The notes: generated from the letters alone by a model not told the origin. Shown: positions 26,331-34,950, counted from the first letter of the stretch. The stretch is DNA of 64,000 nt from Paenibacillus caseinilyticus (GCF_027533645.1 NZ_JAQAGY010000030.1:1-64000); one strand, 5' to 3'. Translations and numbers: made by a program.

Positions 26331-28070
26331 CTAGAAAAAGAGCTTCTGCAGCCAGCCGCCGCCGAAGCGGGCCTGCGGATGCCATAGCCCGCGACCCGTG
26401 GGAGCCGTAAGCCCCTCCGGCAGCCACGAGCTCAGCCAAGGCGTCATCGCCCGGCGGAGCGCTGTCCGCACGGCCGGCGCCTCGTGAGGCAGCTGGCCGC
26501 GCCAAGCGGCGCCCGCGACGGCTGCGAAGTCCACGACCGGCAGACGGCACACCGGCTTCAGCGGCAGCACGCGGAGCCACTCCTCGCTGCCCTCGGGGCA
26601 GCGGTTCGCGAAGCCGTGCACCCGCCGGCCGGGCGATGCCCAGTCGTCCAGCTGCCGCAGGCACCGCCGGGCGGCGGGCAGCTCGAGCTTGTACACGAGC
26701 GGGTCCGCCGTGCAGACGACATCGGTTGCGGTCTCGAGCAGCTCCCGCACCGCGGGATGCTCCCACTGCGATCCGATGTCGGCGATGAGCACCGGCCGCC
26801 GCACCGCGTGGAAGAGCTTCAGCCAGGCGGCGGCGTCGAACGCCTCGCCGGCCGGGTTCGGTGCGCCGCCGGCCGGCGCCGGGTCCTCGGCGGGCAGCCA
26901 CAGCGTGTGGCCGTCCGTCCAAGGCCGCTCGTGGGGCCGGAAGCCTCCCTCGCCCGGCGCGTTGTAGCACCGGTACGCGGCAGGCGCATTCTTCTCCGCG
27001 AAGAGGAGCGCCTGCAGCTCCGTGCGCGGGGTCGGCGGTTCGATCAGGGCGTGCGGGACGCCGAGATCGTGGAGCAGCCGCGCGATGGCCAGCGCGGCGA
27101 AGGTAGCGCCGGCGCCCGGGTACAGGGCGCCGACCGCCACGACGAGCGGCGGCGCCCAGGCGGCCGCTCCCTGCGGCGCAGCCGCTGCGGCCGGCAGGGC
27201 CGGACGCCGCTCGGCGAGCCAGCGGTGCAGCGCCGCACCGGCCTCGCGGGCGGAGGCGAAGCGCTCCGCCGGGCGGGCCCGCAGCAGCGCCAGCACGAGC
27301 GGGGCCAGGCCCGCCGGCAGGGCCGCCTCGGCCTCAGGGCCGGGCCGGTAATAGCGGCCGCCGCTGAGCAGGTAGTACATCAGCGCGCCGAGACCGTAGA
27401 GGTCGGTGTGCGCATCGCTCTGGCGGCCCTCAAGCTGCTCCGGCGCCGCAAAGCCAATCGTACCGAGGCAGACCGTATCTGCGGACTGCTGGGGCTTAAA
27501 GCTACGCGCCGTACCGAAGTCGATCAGCCGGAGGCGTCCGTTGCCGTCGATCATCAGATTCGACGGCTTCAGATCCCGGTGGATGAGCGGCTCGGGCCGC
27601 AGCGAATGCAGATAATCCAGCAGCCCGCACAGCTGCCGCGCCCATTCCGCCACCTCCTCCTCGCCGACACGGCGCCCCTGCCGCTCAAAGCGCTGCTGGA
27701 GCGTATCGCCTTCGATGTAATCCATAACCAGATACAAGAACCCCCGCTCGTCGGGAGCCATCGCATCCACAATATCCGGAAGATTCGGATGGCTGAGCCG
27801 GCTCATGATGGCCGCCTCGGCCTTCACGATGCGGCGGCGCATGACTTCTTCCGCGGGAATCTCCCCGGCTTCTCCGGGCCATCCGGCCCAGCTCTCCTTA
27901 ATAGCCCAATACTTTCCTTGCAGCTTGAGATCCTCGGCCAGCAGCACGGCGCTCATCCCTCCGCTGCCCAGTCCCCGGATCACCCGGTAGCGTCCGCCCA
28001 GCACATCGCCCGGCGCCAATCCCTGCGGATATCCATTCATGGCTTTCAGCCCAGCCTTCTTTATCAGCAT
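26331..28070 (-). CDS. Ser/Thr protein kinase fused to a TadZ/ParA-like domain
   Basis: About 579 residues from ATG 28070. Residues about 25-290 are a complete Hanks-type kinase: Gly loop GLGSGGMSAV, catalytic Lys58 (AIKE), HRDLKPSN (164-171), DFG (184-186) and APE (209-211). After an Ala/Pro-rich linker, the C-terminal about 270 residues begin with a deviant P-loop, GALYPGAGATF, and resemble a SIMIBI (ParA/MinD/TadZ) ATPase; the lysine of a normal Walker A is absent. No transmembrane helix is seen. It is the first gene of the Tad operon. Start choice: 28070 has AAGGCGG 8 nt upstream; ATG 28040 is the alternative. Confidence 0.85.
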   Translation of the reverse strand: MLIKKAGLKAMNGYPQGLAPGDVLGGRYRVIRGLGSGGMSAVLLAEDLKLQGKYWAIKESWAGWPGEAGEIPAEEVMRRRIVKAEAAIMSRLSHPNLPDIVDAMAPDERGFLYLVMDYIEGDTLQQRFERQGRRVGEEEVAEWARQLCGLLDYLHSLRPEPLIHRDLKPSNLMIDGNGRLRLIDFGTARSFKPQQSADTVCLGTIGFAAPEQLEGRQSDAHTDLYGLGALMYYLLSGGRYYRPGPEAEAALPAGLAPLVLALLRARPAERFASAREAGAALHRWLAERRPALPAAAAAPQGAAAWAPPLVVAVGALYPGAGATFAALAIARLLHDLGVPHALIEPPTPRTELQALLFAEKNAPAAYRCYNAPGEGGFRPHERPWTDGHTLWLPAEDPAPAGGAPNPAGEAFDAAAWLKLFHAVRRPVLIADIGSQWEHPAVRELLETATDVVCTADPLVYKLELPAARRCLRQLDDWASPGRRVHGFANRCPEGSEEWLRVLPLKPVCRLPVVDFAAVAGAAWRGQLPHEAPAVRTALRRAMTPWLSSWLPEGLTAPTGRGLWHPQARFGGGWLQKLFF

Positions 28071-28078
28071 ACAAAAAT

Positions 28079-28121
28079 CCGCCTTACCGAACACTCCTCT
28101 CAGGAGCATTCAATAAGGCGG
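28079..28121 (-). promoter_or_regulatory. Leader hairpin overlapping the kinase-gene ribosome-binding site
   Basis: CCGCCTTA (28114-28121 complement) pairs with TAAGGCGG on the minus strand, and an inner CTCCT/AGGAG stem closes within the loop. Five T follow. The 3' arm contains the AAGGCGG that serves ATG 28070. No gene lies upstream on this strand for it to terminate, so it is either an attenuator or a translation-blocking element. A possible promoter (TTGCCA 28175-28180, GATAAT 28154-28159, 15-nt spacer) precedes it. Confidence 0.5.
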
Positions 28122-28218
28122 TTCTTCCGCACGCGATTGGTTATGTGTTATAAATTATCATATATTTTCCAAAGTGGCAAGAGGGAATTTTAGCGATTTT
28201 GTAAACCGCCCCGCACCC

Positions 28219-28272
28219 TATACAAATTCTTCACTTCTTTTTAACCCCCGGATAACAAGCGGACTTTATACT
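28219..28272 (+). promoter_or_regulatory. Pho box and promoter of the ugp operon
   Basis: Four hexamers sit exactly 11 nt apart: TATACA (28219), TTCACT (28230), TTAACC (28241) and ATAACA (28252). This matches the B. subtilis PhoP box, direct TT(A/C/T)ACA repeats with 5-nt spacers. Nine nt further lies a -10 TATACT (28267-28272), and no good -35 is present, as at PhoP-activated promoters. Confidence 0.6.
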
Positions 28273-28308
28273 GAGCAAGTCCTACAACCGTCCGAAAGGG
28301 GAGTCCCC

Positions 28309-29277
28309 ATGTCTACTGTGCCAGATCATCTCCATCCCCATCCCAAAACGAGCGGGCGCAGCAGCACGCACGTCCGCGCCGGACGCCGCACCCTGCGCAG
28401 CGCAGCTCTGAAGGAGCATCTGCTGGCCTACAGCTTCCTCGCTCCCTCCCTAGTGCTGTTCGCGGTCTTCCTGTTCTATCCGCTGCTGAAATCGGTCTAC
28501 CTCTCCCTCCATCTGACAGACCCCCGGGGGCGCATCGCCGCCTATGCCGGTCTCGATAACTTCACCGAGCTGTTCACCTCGGAGAAGTTCTATCAGAGCT
28601 TGAAGGTTACATTGTCCTTCACCCTGCTGACCGTCCCCACCGGCATAGCTCTGGCACTGCTGCTCGCCGCCCTGTCGCATAACAAGCTTCGCGGCATGAA
28701 GGCCTTCCAGTTTATCTTCTCGCTGCCTGTCGCCATCTCTGTAGGCACCGGCTCCGTGATCTGGATGATGCTGTTCCATCCGACGCTCGGTACCTTGAAC
28801 TACGCGCTGAGCCTCATCGGATGGGCCCCCGTCCACTGGCTCACCGACCCGGACTGGGCCCTCTATGCCGTAGCTCTGATGACGGTGTGGATGAACCTCG
28901 GATTCACCTATATCGTCCTGCTCAGCGGGCTGCAGGGTATCTCGGAAGAGATCTATGACAGTGCCAAGATCGACGGCTCCGGACCCATCCGTACGTTCGT
29001 CCTTCTTACGCTGCCGCTCCTCTCTCCCACCTTGTTCTTCAGCGGAATCGTATCGGTCATCGGGGCCTTCCAGTCGTTCGGACAATTCCATATTCTGTAT
29101 CCCCGCGGAGGGCCGCTCGGCAGTACGGATGTCGTAGTGGTGAACATATACCAAGAAGCGTTCGTGAACTATCGCTTCGGTACCGGCAGCGCACAGGCGT
29201 TGATCCTGTTCGCCATCATTCTGGTCCTGACTTTCATCCAATTCCGCGTAGTGGAAAAGAAGGTGCATTATCAATGA
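28309..29277 (+). CDS. ugpA: Glycerol-3-phosphate-type ABC transporter permease UgpA
   Basis: 322 residues from ATG 28309, which has GAAAGGGGAG upstream. Six membrane segments and the cytoplasmic EAA loop (SAKIDGSGPIRTFVLLTLPLLSP region) identify a CUT1 MalF-like permease. The UgpA assignment comes from the order permease, permease, UgpB-like binding protein and from the Pho box upstream. It overlaps the next gene by 4 nt (ATGA). No ATPase is encoded, so a shared MsmX-type ATPase must energise import. Confidence 0.85.
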   Translation: MSTVPDHLHPHPKTSGRSSTHVRAGRRTLRSAALKEHLLAYSFLAPSLVLFAVFLFYPLLKSVYLSLHLTDPRGRIAAYAGLDNFTELFTSEKFYQSLKVTLSFTLLTVPTGIALALLLAALSHNKLRGMKAFQFIFSLPVAISVGTGSVIWMMLFHPTLGTLNYALSLIGWAPVHWLTDPDWALYAVALMTVWMNLGFTYIVLLSGLQGISEEIYDSAKIDGSGPIRTFVLLTLPLLSPTLFFSGIVSVIGAFQSFGQFHILYPRGGPLGSTDVVVVNIYQEAFVNYRFGTGSAQALILFAIILVLTFIQFRVVEKKVHYQ

Positions 29278-30092
29278 CACTCCTCCAAAAAACCGCAGTC
29301 TACTCACTGCTGTTCTTGGGTGCTGCCGCTGTGCTGTACCCGCTGTTCTACGCGCTGTCCGTCTCGTTCATGACGGCCGGGGAAGCGATCAGTTATCCTC
29401 CCAAGGCGCTGCCGGGCTCCCTCTATCTCGATAATTTCAGAGGCGTGCTCGATTTGATTCCGGTGGGCCGTTTTATCGTCAACAGCTTCACGGTTTCCCT
29501 GGCGATCATGCTCGGGCAGCTGGTCACAGGCAGCATGGCGGCTTATGCGTTCTCCTACCTCCATTTTGCCGGAAAAAGCCTGCTGTTCGGCCTCTTCCTC
29601 TCTACCATGATGATCCCGTGGGAAGTGACTGTCATCCCCAATTACTTGACGGTGAAGAGCTGGGATTGGCTCGATTCCTACCAGGCGCTGATCGTCCCGT
29701 TCCTGGCGTCCGCCTTCGGCGTGTTCCTCCTCCGCCAGTTCTTCCTGCAGCTGCCCCGCGAGCTCTTCGAGGCGGCCCGGATCGACGGGTGCGGACACGG
29801 CTACATTTTCCTGAGGATCGTCCTGCCGCTCTCGAAGCCTGCCTTGGCCACACTTGGCGTATACTCGTTCCTCAATCACTGGAATATGTATCTCTGGCCT
29901 CTGCTTGTCACCAACGATGAGAAGCTGCGCACCGTGCAGATTGGCATCTCCATGCTGCAGTTCGAGGAAATGACCTCATGGAACCTCGTGCTGGCCGGCG
30001 TCGTGCTGGTACTCCTGCCTTCGCTTCTTCTGCTCCTGCTTGGTCTCAAACAGCTCGTCCGCGGCATGACGGCCGGCGCCGTCAAAGGCTAA
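29274..30092 (+). CDS. ugpE: Glycerol-3-phosphate-type ABC transporter permease UgpE
   Basis: 272 residues, MalG-like second permease of the CUT1 type, with six hydrophobic segments and the EAA loop EAARIDGCGHGYIFLRIVLP. The C-terminus LGLKQLVRGMTAGAVKG is typical. Start ATG 29274 is translationally coupled to ugpA. It pairs with UgpA to form the channel. Confidence 0.85.
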   Translation: MTLLQKTAVYSLLFLGAAAVLYPLFYALSVSFMTAGEAISYPPKALPGSLYLDNFRGVLDLIPVGRFIVNSFTVSLAIMLGQLVTGSMAAYAFSYLHFAGKSLLFGLFLSTMMIPWEVTVIPNYLTVKSWDWLDSYQALIVPFLASAFGVFLLRQFFLQLPRELFEAARIDGCGHGYIFLRIVLPLSKPALATLGVYSFLNHWNMYLWPLLVTNDEKLRTVQIGISMLQFEEMTSWNLVLAGVVLVLLPSLLLLLLGLKQLVRGMTAGAVKG

Positions 30093-30202
30093 GCCAGCCG
30101 CGGCGGACCCGGATCCTCCAGCCTACCGGCATAGCGTGAGTGCCTCCAAGGCCTCGCTATACATACAAAAAAACCTAAATTAAAAAGGGAGCGATCACCC
30201 CC

Positions 30203-31609
30203 ATGCTTCAAAGCAAATCCAAAAAGCACCTGTCGATTATTCTGCCTCTAGCTCTCACCATGACCTTCACGGCAGCCTGCGGAGGAAACGGCAGCGGCGG
30301 TACGGCGGCAGGAGACAGCAAGCCGGCGGCCAGCGGTACCGCGGAGAGCGGCAAAGAAGCCCCAAAAAAAGAAGGTCCGGTTAAAGTCGTCTACTGGCAT
30401 GCCATGGGCGGGGAGCTCGGCAAAGCGGTGGACAAGCTCGTGGCGGACTTCAACGCCTCCCAGAAGGACGTTGAAGTCGAAGCCGTATTCCAGGGCACGT
30501 ATGACGAGAGCCTGAACAAACTGAAAGCGTCCATGGACTCCAAGAGCGGCCCTACGCTGATTCAAGTCTATGAGATCGGCTCCCGCTTCATGATCGACTC
30601 CAAGGCGATCACGCCGATGCAGCAGTTCATCGATGCGGACAAGTACGATGTCTCGCAGCTCGAAGAGAACATCCTGAACTACTACAAGGTCGACGGCAAG
30701 CTGTACTCCATGCCGTTCAATACATCCAATCCGATACTCTACTACAACAAGGATCTGTTCAAAGCCGCAGGCCTCGATCCCGAAAAGCCGCCGGCTACGT
30801 ATGAGGAAGTCGCCGATGCCGCCAAAAAGCTGACAAAGGGCAGCAATGCCGGCGCCTCGTTCGCCATCTACGGCTGGTTCATGGAGCAGTTCTTCGCCAA
30901 TCAAGGCGCCGAGCTGCTCAACAACGGCAACGGACGCACCAGCCCGGCGACCGAATCGCTGCTTGCCAGCGACGCCGGGGTGAAGACGCTGACGTGGTGG
31001 AAGGGCATGATCGACGACAAGTCGATGATCAACCTCGGCCGCAAGACCGACGACACGAAGAAAGCTTTTTCCGCCGGCCAAATCGCCATGACACTCGATT
31101 CCACCGCCTCCCTCCGGGGGATCGTATCGGCAGCCGAAGGCAAATTCCAAGTCGGTACCGGCTTCCTGCCGAAGCCACCCGGTGCTAAAGACGGAGGCGT
31201 CATCGTAGGCGGCGCATCCAACTACATTATGAACAACAAGTCGGAAGCCGAGCAGAAGGGCGCCTGGGCGTTCATCAAGTTCCTCGCCGATCCGAAGCAG
31301 CAGGCCTACTGGCACGTGAACACGGGCTACTTCCCGATCACGAAGAAAGCCTATGACGAGCAGCTCGTGAAGGATAACCTCACGAAATATCCTCAGTTCC
31401 AAACCGCTGTAGACCAGCTGCACCAAACCAAAGCCAACCTGGCCACCCAAGGGGCCGTGATGGGGATCTTCCCGCAGGCCCGCCAGCTGACCGAAGGAGC
31501 GATCGAAGAAGTGCTGGCCGGCAAAAAAGCGCCGAAGGAAGCGCTCGACGCAGCGGCCAAAGAAATCTCGTCCAAAATCGCCGAGTATAACAAAACCACA
31601 GCGAAATAA
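30203..31609 (+). CDS. ugpB: Glycerol-3-phosphate-binding lipoprotein UgpB-like
   Basis: 468 residues. A lipoprotein signal (LALTMTFTAAC) is followed by a Gly/Ser/Lys linker. The mature domain starts VKVVYWHAMGGELGKAVDKL and contains LIQVYEIGSRFMIDSKAITP, both closely resembling E. coli UgpB (WHSMEGELGKEVDSL and LQVYEVGTATMMASKAI). It binds sn-glycerol-3-phosphate or glycerophosphodiesters outside the membrane. ATG 30203 is preceded by AAAAAGGGAG. It lies 110 nt after ugpE, probably in the same phosphate-regulated unit. Confidence 0.9.
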   Translation: MLQSKSKKHLSIILPLALTMTFTAACGGNGSGGTAAGDSKPAASGTAESGKEAPKKEGPVKVVYWHAMGGELGKAVDKLVADFNASQKDVEVEAVFQGTYDESLNKLKASMDSKSGPTLIQVYEIGSRFMIDSKAITPMQQFIDADKYDVSQLEENILNYYKVDGKLYSMPFNTSNPILYYNKDLFKAAGLDPEKPPATYEEVADAAKKLTKGSNAGASFAIYGWFMEQFFANQGAELLNNGNGRTSPATESLLASDAGVKTLTWWKGMIDDKSMINLGRKTDDTKKAFSAGQIAMTLDSTASLRGIVSAAEGKFQVGTGFLPKPPGAKDGGVIVGGASNYIMNNKSEAEQKGAWAFIKFLADPKQQAYWHVNTGYFPITKKAYDEQLVKDNLTKYPQFQTAVDQLHQTKANLATQGAVMGIFPQARQLTEGAIEEVLAGKKAPKEALDAAAKEISSKIAEYNKTTAK

Positions 31610-31624
31610 TACCGCTCTCTATAT

Positions 31625-31675
31625 AAGGGCTGCCTTGTCCCCTCCTTCCGGGGGGCTTGGCGGCCTCTTTCTCTT
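31625..31675 (+). terminator. Probable terminator of ugpAEB
   Basis: GGCTGCCTTGTCCCC can pair imperfectly with GGGGGGCTTGGCGGCC, followed by TCTTTCTCTT. It lies about 15 nt past the ugpB stop. The stem has mismatches, so the call is moderate. Confidence 0.5.
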
Positions 31676-31704
31676 ATTCACACCGTGCAGCCTCGCTCTT
31701 CGCC

Positions 31705-32256
31705 TTACGAGCGTATCCAACCCGGTTCCATATGCAGCTCCTTGATGATTCTCGCGGGCACGCCCCCTACGACCACATTCTCCGGCACATCCCGGGTCAC
31801 CGTGCTTCCTGCCGCGACGACCGAATTACGGCCGATGCTTACACCCGGCAGGATGAGACAGCCGGTGCCGATCCACACGTTGTCACCGATCCGGACGGGC
31901 CTGCACATATCCCCGGTATCTCTGCTGTCCAGCGGATGATACTGGCTGTCGAAGATACTGGTTCGCGGACCGATCTTCACATGGTTCCCAATCGACACCT
32001 CCAAATTGGAAGCGATTCCAACTCCAGCGTTAATAAGTACATTGTCACCGATTGTAAGCTTTGCCCCTTTCACTACCGTCAACTGCACAGCCCAAGGCTT
32101 GGCAATAATGGAGAGCCCCTTCCCGATACGCAGTTCTCCGGTGCGATTGACATATACCTTGCCTCGAATCCGGGGCATCTCAGCCAATCCCCCGTGGCCT
32201 CCACCAAACGACAAATACCCTTTCGTCCTTGCTGCGACCTTACGGATGATGGACAT
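31705..32256 (-). CDS. Hexapeptide-repeat acyltransferase (LbH fold)
   Basis: 183 residues. Left-handed beta-helix hexad repeats run through most of the chain (IGDNVLINAGVGIASN, IGNHVKIGPRTSIFD, IGDNVWIGTGCLILPGVSIG, and the final NSVVAAGSTVTRDVPENVVVGG). The loop with DSQYHPLDSRD and the His are as in maltose/galactoside-type and capsule O-acetyltransferases. It transfers acyl groups from acyl-CoA to a sugar or antibiotic-like acceptor; the substrate is unknown. It stands alone between ugpB and the chitinase gene. Confidence 0.87.
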   Translation of the reverse strand: MSIIRKVAARTKGYLSFGGGHGGLAEMPRIRGKVYVNRTGELRIGKGLSIIAKPWAVQLTVVKGAKLTIGDNVLINAGVGIASNLEVSIGNHVKIGPRTSIFDSQYHPLDSRDTGDMCRPVRIGDNVWIGTGCLILPGVSIGRNSVVAAGSTVTRDVPENVVVGGVPARIIKELHMEPGWIRS

Positions 32257-32405
32257 ACTGCAGATTTCCTCCCTGCGTTAGAATAACGTACCTCCTTACT
32301 TTCGACTCCCCCCCTCCCATTCCCTTCCATTCCCAGCCTGGCTTCCCCCCTAATTTTGGTCGATGAACCGGTGGAATGGAGTACGCCCTCCGGGAGTTAG
32401 TTCAA

Positions 32406-32438
32406 GCAAAAACCTCCGTCCCTGGAGGGACGGAGGTT
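32406..32438 (-). terminator. Terminator of the chitinase gene
   Basis: Perfect 12-bp stem, AACCTCCGTCCC (32411-32422) with its complement (32427-32438) around a 4-nt loop, followed on the minus strand by five T. It lies 34 nt past the chitinase stop codon. Confidence 0.9.
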
Positions 32439-32471
32439 TCGGATGATTGGCGTATGACCGTGAATGATAGC

Positions 32472-34523
32472 TTAAGGATTGAGACCGTTTTTCACAAGCG
32501 TTTGGAGCGTTTTGTTACGGTCCTGCGTTACTTCCCAAGACATGGCGCCGCCAAGACCTTTGCTCTTGATGTAGTTGACTTTCTCGGTCATGGATTGTGC
32601 ATCGTCGTAGGAGATGAAGATGCCGCCGGACGGGTTGTAGAGGTAAGGCGTCTTCGTCACGTTATTCCAGTAGCGGGTGTAGCCGTTCTTGTTGATGTAG
32701 TTCGCTTCGAGATCATAGAAGTCGAACGAGCCGTTCTCCCATGTTCCTTTGGCCGCTACGCCGGAGCAAGCCTGGTACAGGCCGCCGTTCACGTTAGCGC
32801 AGCCCTGCATGCCGCGACCATAGTATGGCAGACCCATTACGAGCTTCGATGGAGCGACGCCGGCATTCAAATGGTTGGCAATCGCTTTATCCACGTTGAA
32901 GTTGACCGGATCTACGCTAGGATCAGCCGGATCGAAGTACAGCGGAGCGTTCTGGCCGGCTTTTGGATCCCAACCGCCATGGAAGTCGTACGTCATGATG
33001 TTGATCCAGTCCAGCGTCTGGGAGATCTTGCCGAGTTCCGTGTTGGCTACATACGTAGGACCTGCACCCGAAGCGATCGTCAGAAGATACGTCTTGCCGT
33101 CAGCTGCGCCGGCTTTGTCCAGCTCGGCACGGATCGTTTGGAGCAGCAGCGTATAGTTCTGCTTGTCGGCAGGACGTACCGAGTTGCCCGCCAGACCGCC
33201 GCCTACAGGGTATTCCCAGTCCAGATCCACGCCGTCGAATTGATACTTGCGCAGGAAGTCTACAGCCGATTTGGCAAAGGTAGTGCGGGTTGCCGGATCT
33301 GCTGCCACGTCGGAGAAGCGGTTCGACCAGGACCAGCCGCCAACGGAGATAATCGTTTTGAGGTGCGGGTTGGCTTGCTTCAGCTTGATGAGCTGCTTAA
33401 AGCTGCCTTTGATTTTCTCGTCCCACGTGTCGCCAGGGTAGGACATGCCCGTGTCGGCCCAAGGATCGCCTTGTACGATCGTACCGTTCGGCACGTTGAT
33501 GTTGCCTGTTTCGTCGGCACAAGCCCATGTCTGCGGGTTCGGGCTGGAAGGATCCGGATTGCCGTGCTTGCCGTTCCAGCAGATATCGGCGAATGCATAG
33601 TTGATATGCGTAATCTTGCTTGCATCGATATCCGGCACTTTGAAGTTACGTGCGTATACCGCCCAAGCCGGGTAGTACGTTACGATTTTGTAGCTGCCGT
33701 TGTTGCCGCCGCCTGTGGAAGGCAATGTCGTAGCGGATACAGCGCTGCTGGCTGCGGAAACGTTGCCGGCTGCATCTTTCGCTTTGACGGTGAAGGAGTA
33801 GGCCGTACCGGCAGTCAGGCCGCTGGCCGTGAACGTCGTACCCGTTGCGGTACCGGCCAAGGCCGTGCCACGGTAGACGTCATAACCGGTTACGCCCACA
33901 TTGTCCGTCGAAGCCGTCCAGGACAGCGAGACGGAATTGTTCGTGATGTTGGAGGCCTTGAGACCTGCAGGCACGCTTGGCGCCTGGGTGTCCGGCGTAG
34001 TAGAAGCGGGGCTTGTCGTAACCGACAGCACATTGCTTGCCGGAGACACGTTGCCGGCCGCGTCTTTGGCTTTGACGGTGAACGAGTAGGCCGTATTGGC
34101 CGTCAGGCCGCTGACCGTGAAGCTCGTGCCTGTCGCCGTACCCGCCAGCGTCGTGCCGCGATACACATCGTAGCCGGTTACGCCTACGTTGTCTGTCGAA
34201 GCCGACCAAGTCAGGGAAACGGAAGTGGAGGTCTTGGAAGGCGATGCCAGGCTGGCCGGTGTGCTTGGCGCCTGGGTATCGGTTGTTCCGCCGCCGCCGT
34301 CTACTTTCTTCCAGAGGGCAGGTACGTTGGCAGGCTCCCAGCCTACTTGGGCGGTATGAGGCTGTAGCACTTGATACGTTGCGCCTGCATAGTCTGCCAG
34401 GTCGCCGGTTTTATAAGAGGTACCCGGAGTCCAAGCAGCGGCACCGAAAGCGGCTGCAGGAACAAGCGAGGCCAGAAGGGCCGTAGTGAGAACCATGTTC
34501 CATGTTTTTCTTTTCATCTTCAA
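32472..34523 (-). CDS. Secreted modular chitinase (CBM, two FN3, GH18)
   Basis: About 683 residues. A signal peptide (residues 1-28, ending AAAFGA) is followed by a type 5/12 chitin-binding module (31-73, with AWTPGTSYKTGDLADYAG and GWEP). Two nearly identical fibronectin type III repeats (82-170 and 178-266) precede a GH18 catalytic domain (278-683) with FDGVDLDWEYP, in which Glu437 is the acid catalyst. It cleaves chitin outside the cell. Start: TTG 34523 has AGAGGAG 8 nt upstream; GTG 34532 and ATG 34517 are alternatives. Monocistronic with a strong terminator. Confidence 0.93.
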   Translation of the reverse strand: MKMKRKTWNMVLTTALLASLVPAAAFGAAAWTPGTSYKTGDLADYAGATYQVLQPHTAQVGWEPANVPALWKKVDGGGGTTDTQAPSTPASLASPSKTSTSVSLTWSASTDNVGVTGYDVYRGTTLAGTATGTSFTVSGLTANTAYSFTVKAKDAAGNVSPASNVLSVTTSPASTTPDTQAPSVPAGLKASNITNNSVSLSWTASTDNVGVTGYDVYRGTALAGTATGTTFTASGLTAGTAYSFTVKAKDAAGNVSAASSAVSATTLPSTGGGNNGSYKIVTYYPAWAVYARNFKVPDIDASKITHINYAFADICWNGKHGNPDPSSPNPQTWACADETGNINVPNGTIVQGDPWADTGMSYPGDTWDEKIKGSFKQLIKLKQANPHLKTIISVGGWSWSNRFSDVAADPATRTTFAKSAVDFLRKYQFDGVDLDWEYPVGGGLAGNSVRPADKQNYTLLLQTIRAELDKAGAADGKTYLLTIASGAGPTYVANTELGKISQTLDWINIMTYDFHGGWDPKAGQNAPLYFDPADPSVDPVNFNVDKAIANHLNAGVAPSKLVMGLPYYGRGMQGCANVNGGLYQACSGVAAKGTWENGSFDFYDLEANYINKNGYTRYWNNVTKTPYLYNPSGGIFISYDDAQSMTEKVNYIKSKGLGGAMSWEVTQDRNKTLQTLVKNGLNP

Positions 34524-34950
34524 ATTACACACTCCTCTGTTCGGATGGATGGTACGGGTCGATGCGGGCCGTTCAGGCTGAGTGACAACCTACCTTCGTT
34601 TTCAATTCACCCCATTTCTAGCGGCCTCCCGAAGGAGTGTGCCTGTCTCTTCCTTGGTTCCATTATCAGGGAACGGACTTCAAAATGTAACGGATAACAT
34701 CCTCCAATGCGGGGACAAATTTTAACAAAATTTTAGAAAACGGTCCCCGTAGAGAATCACATTAAATAGAAATAAATCCCATATGTGTGCCATTACTCGT
34801 TATTCTGACATTTCCCGGCATCCATGATTATCGGTGATTCGTCCCTTCCGCCCCCTATCTCTCCAAACCGAGATCCCTGCACAACATAACAATGGTCAAT
34901 TATTTTTCTCCCTATGAAATATGTCGTCCTTCCCCCTCTAAAGCAAAAGA
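34524..34950. other. Intergenic region upstream of the chitinase
   Basis: About 430 nt with no supported gene. It holds a nested inverted repeat at 34710-34749 (listed separately) and is A/T-rich around 34700-34800. No convincing promoter hexamer pair could be fixed for the chitinase. Confidence 0.5.
34710..34749. repeat. Nested inverted repeat upstream of the chitinase
   Basis: CGGGGAC (34710-34716) and GTCCCCG (34743-34749) flank a second inverted repeat AAATTTT/AAAATTT (34717-34723 and 34727-34733, 3-nt loop). It lies about 190 nt upstream of the chitinase start and could be an operator or an RNA hairpin. Confidence 0.5.

Noticed and set aside
26484..28193. A 569-codon plus-strand open frame over the kinase-TadZ gene.
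   Set aside because: Antisense shadow: the minus frame carries complete kinase motifs and the plus frame carries none.
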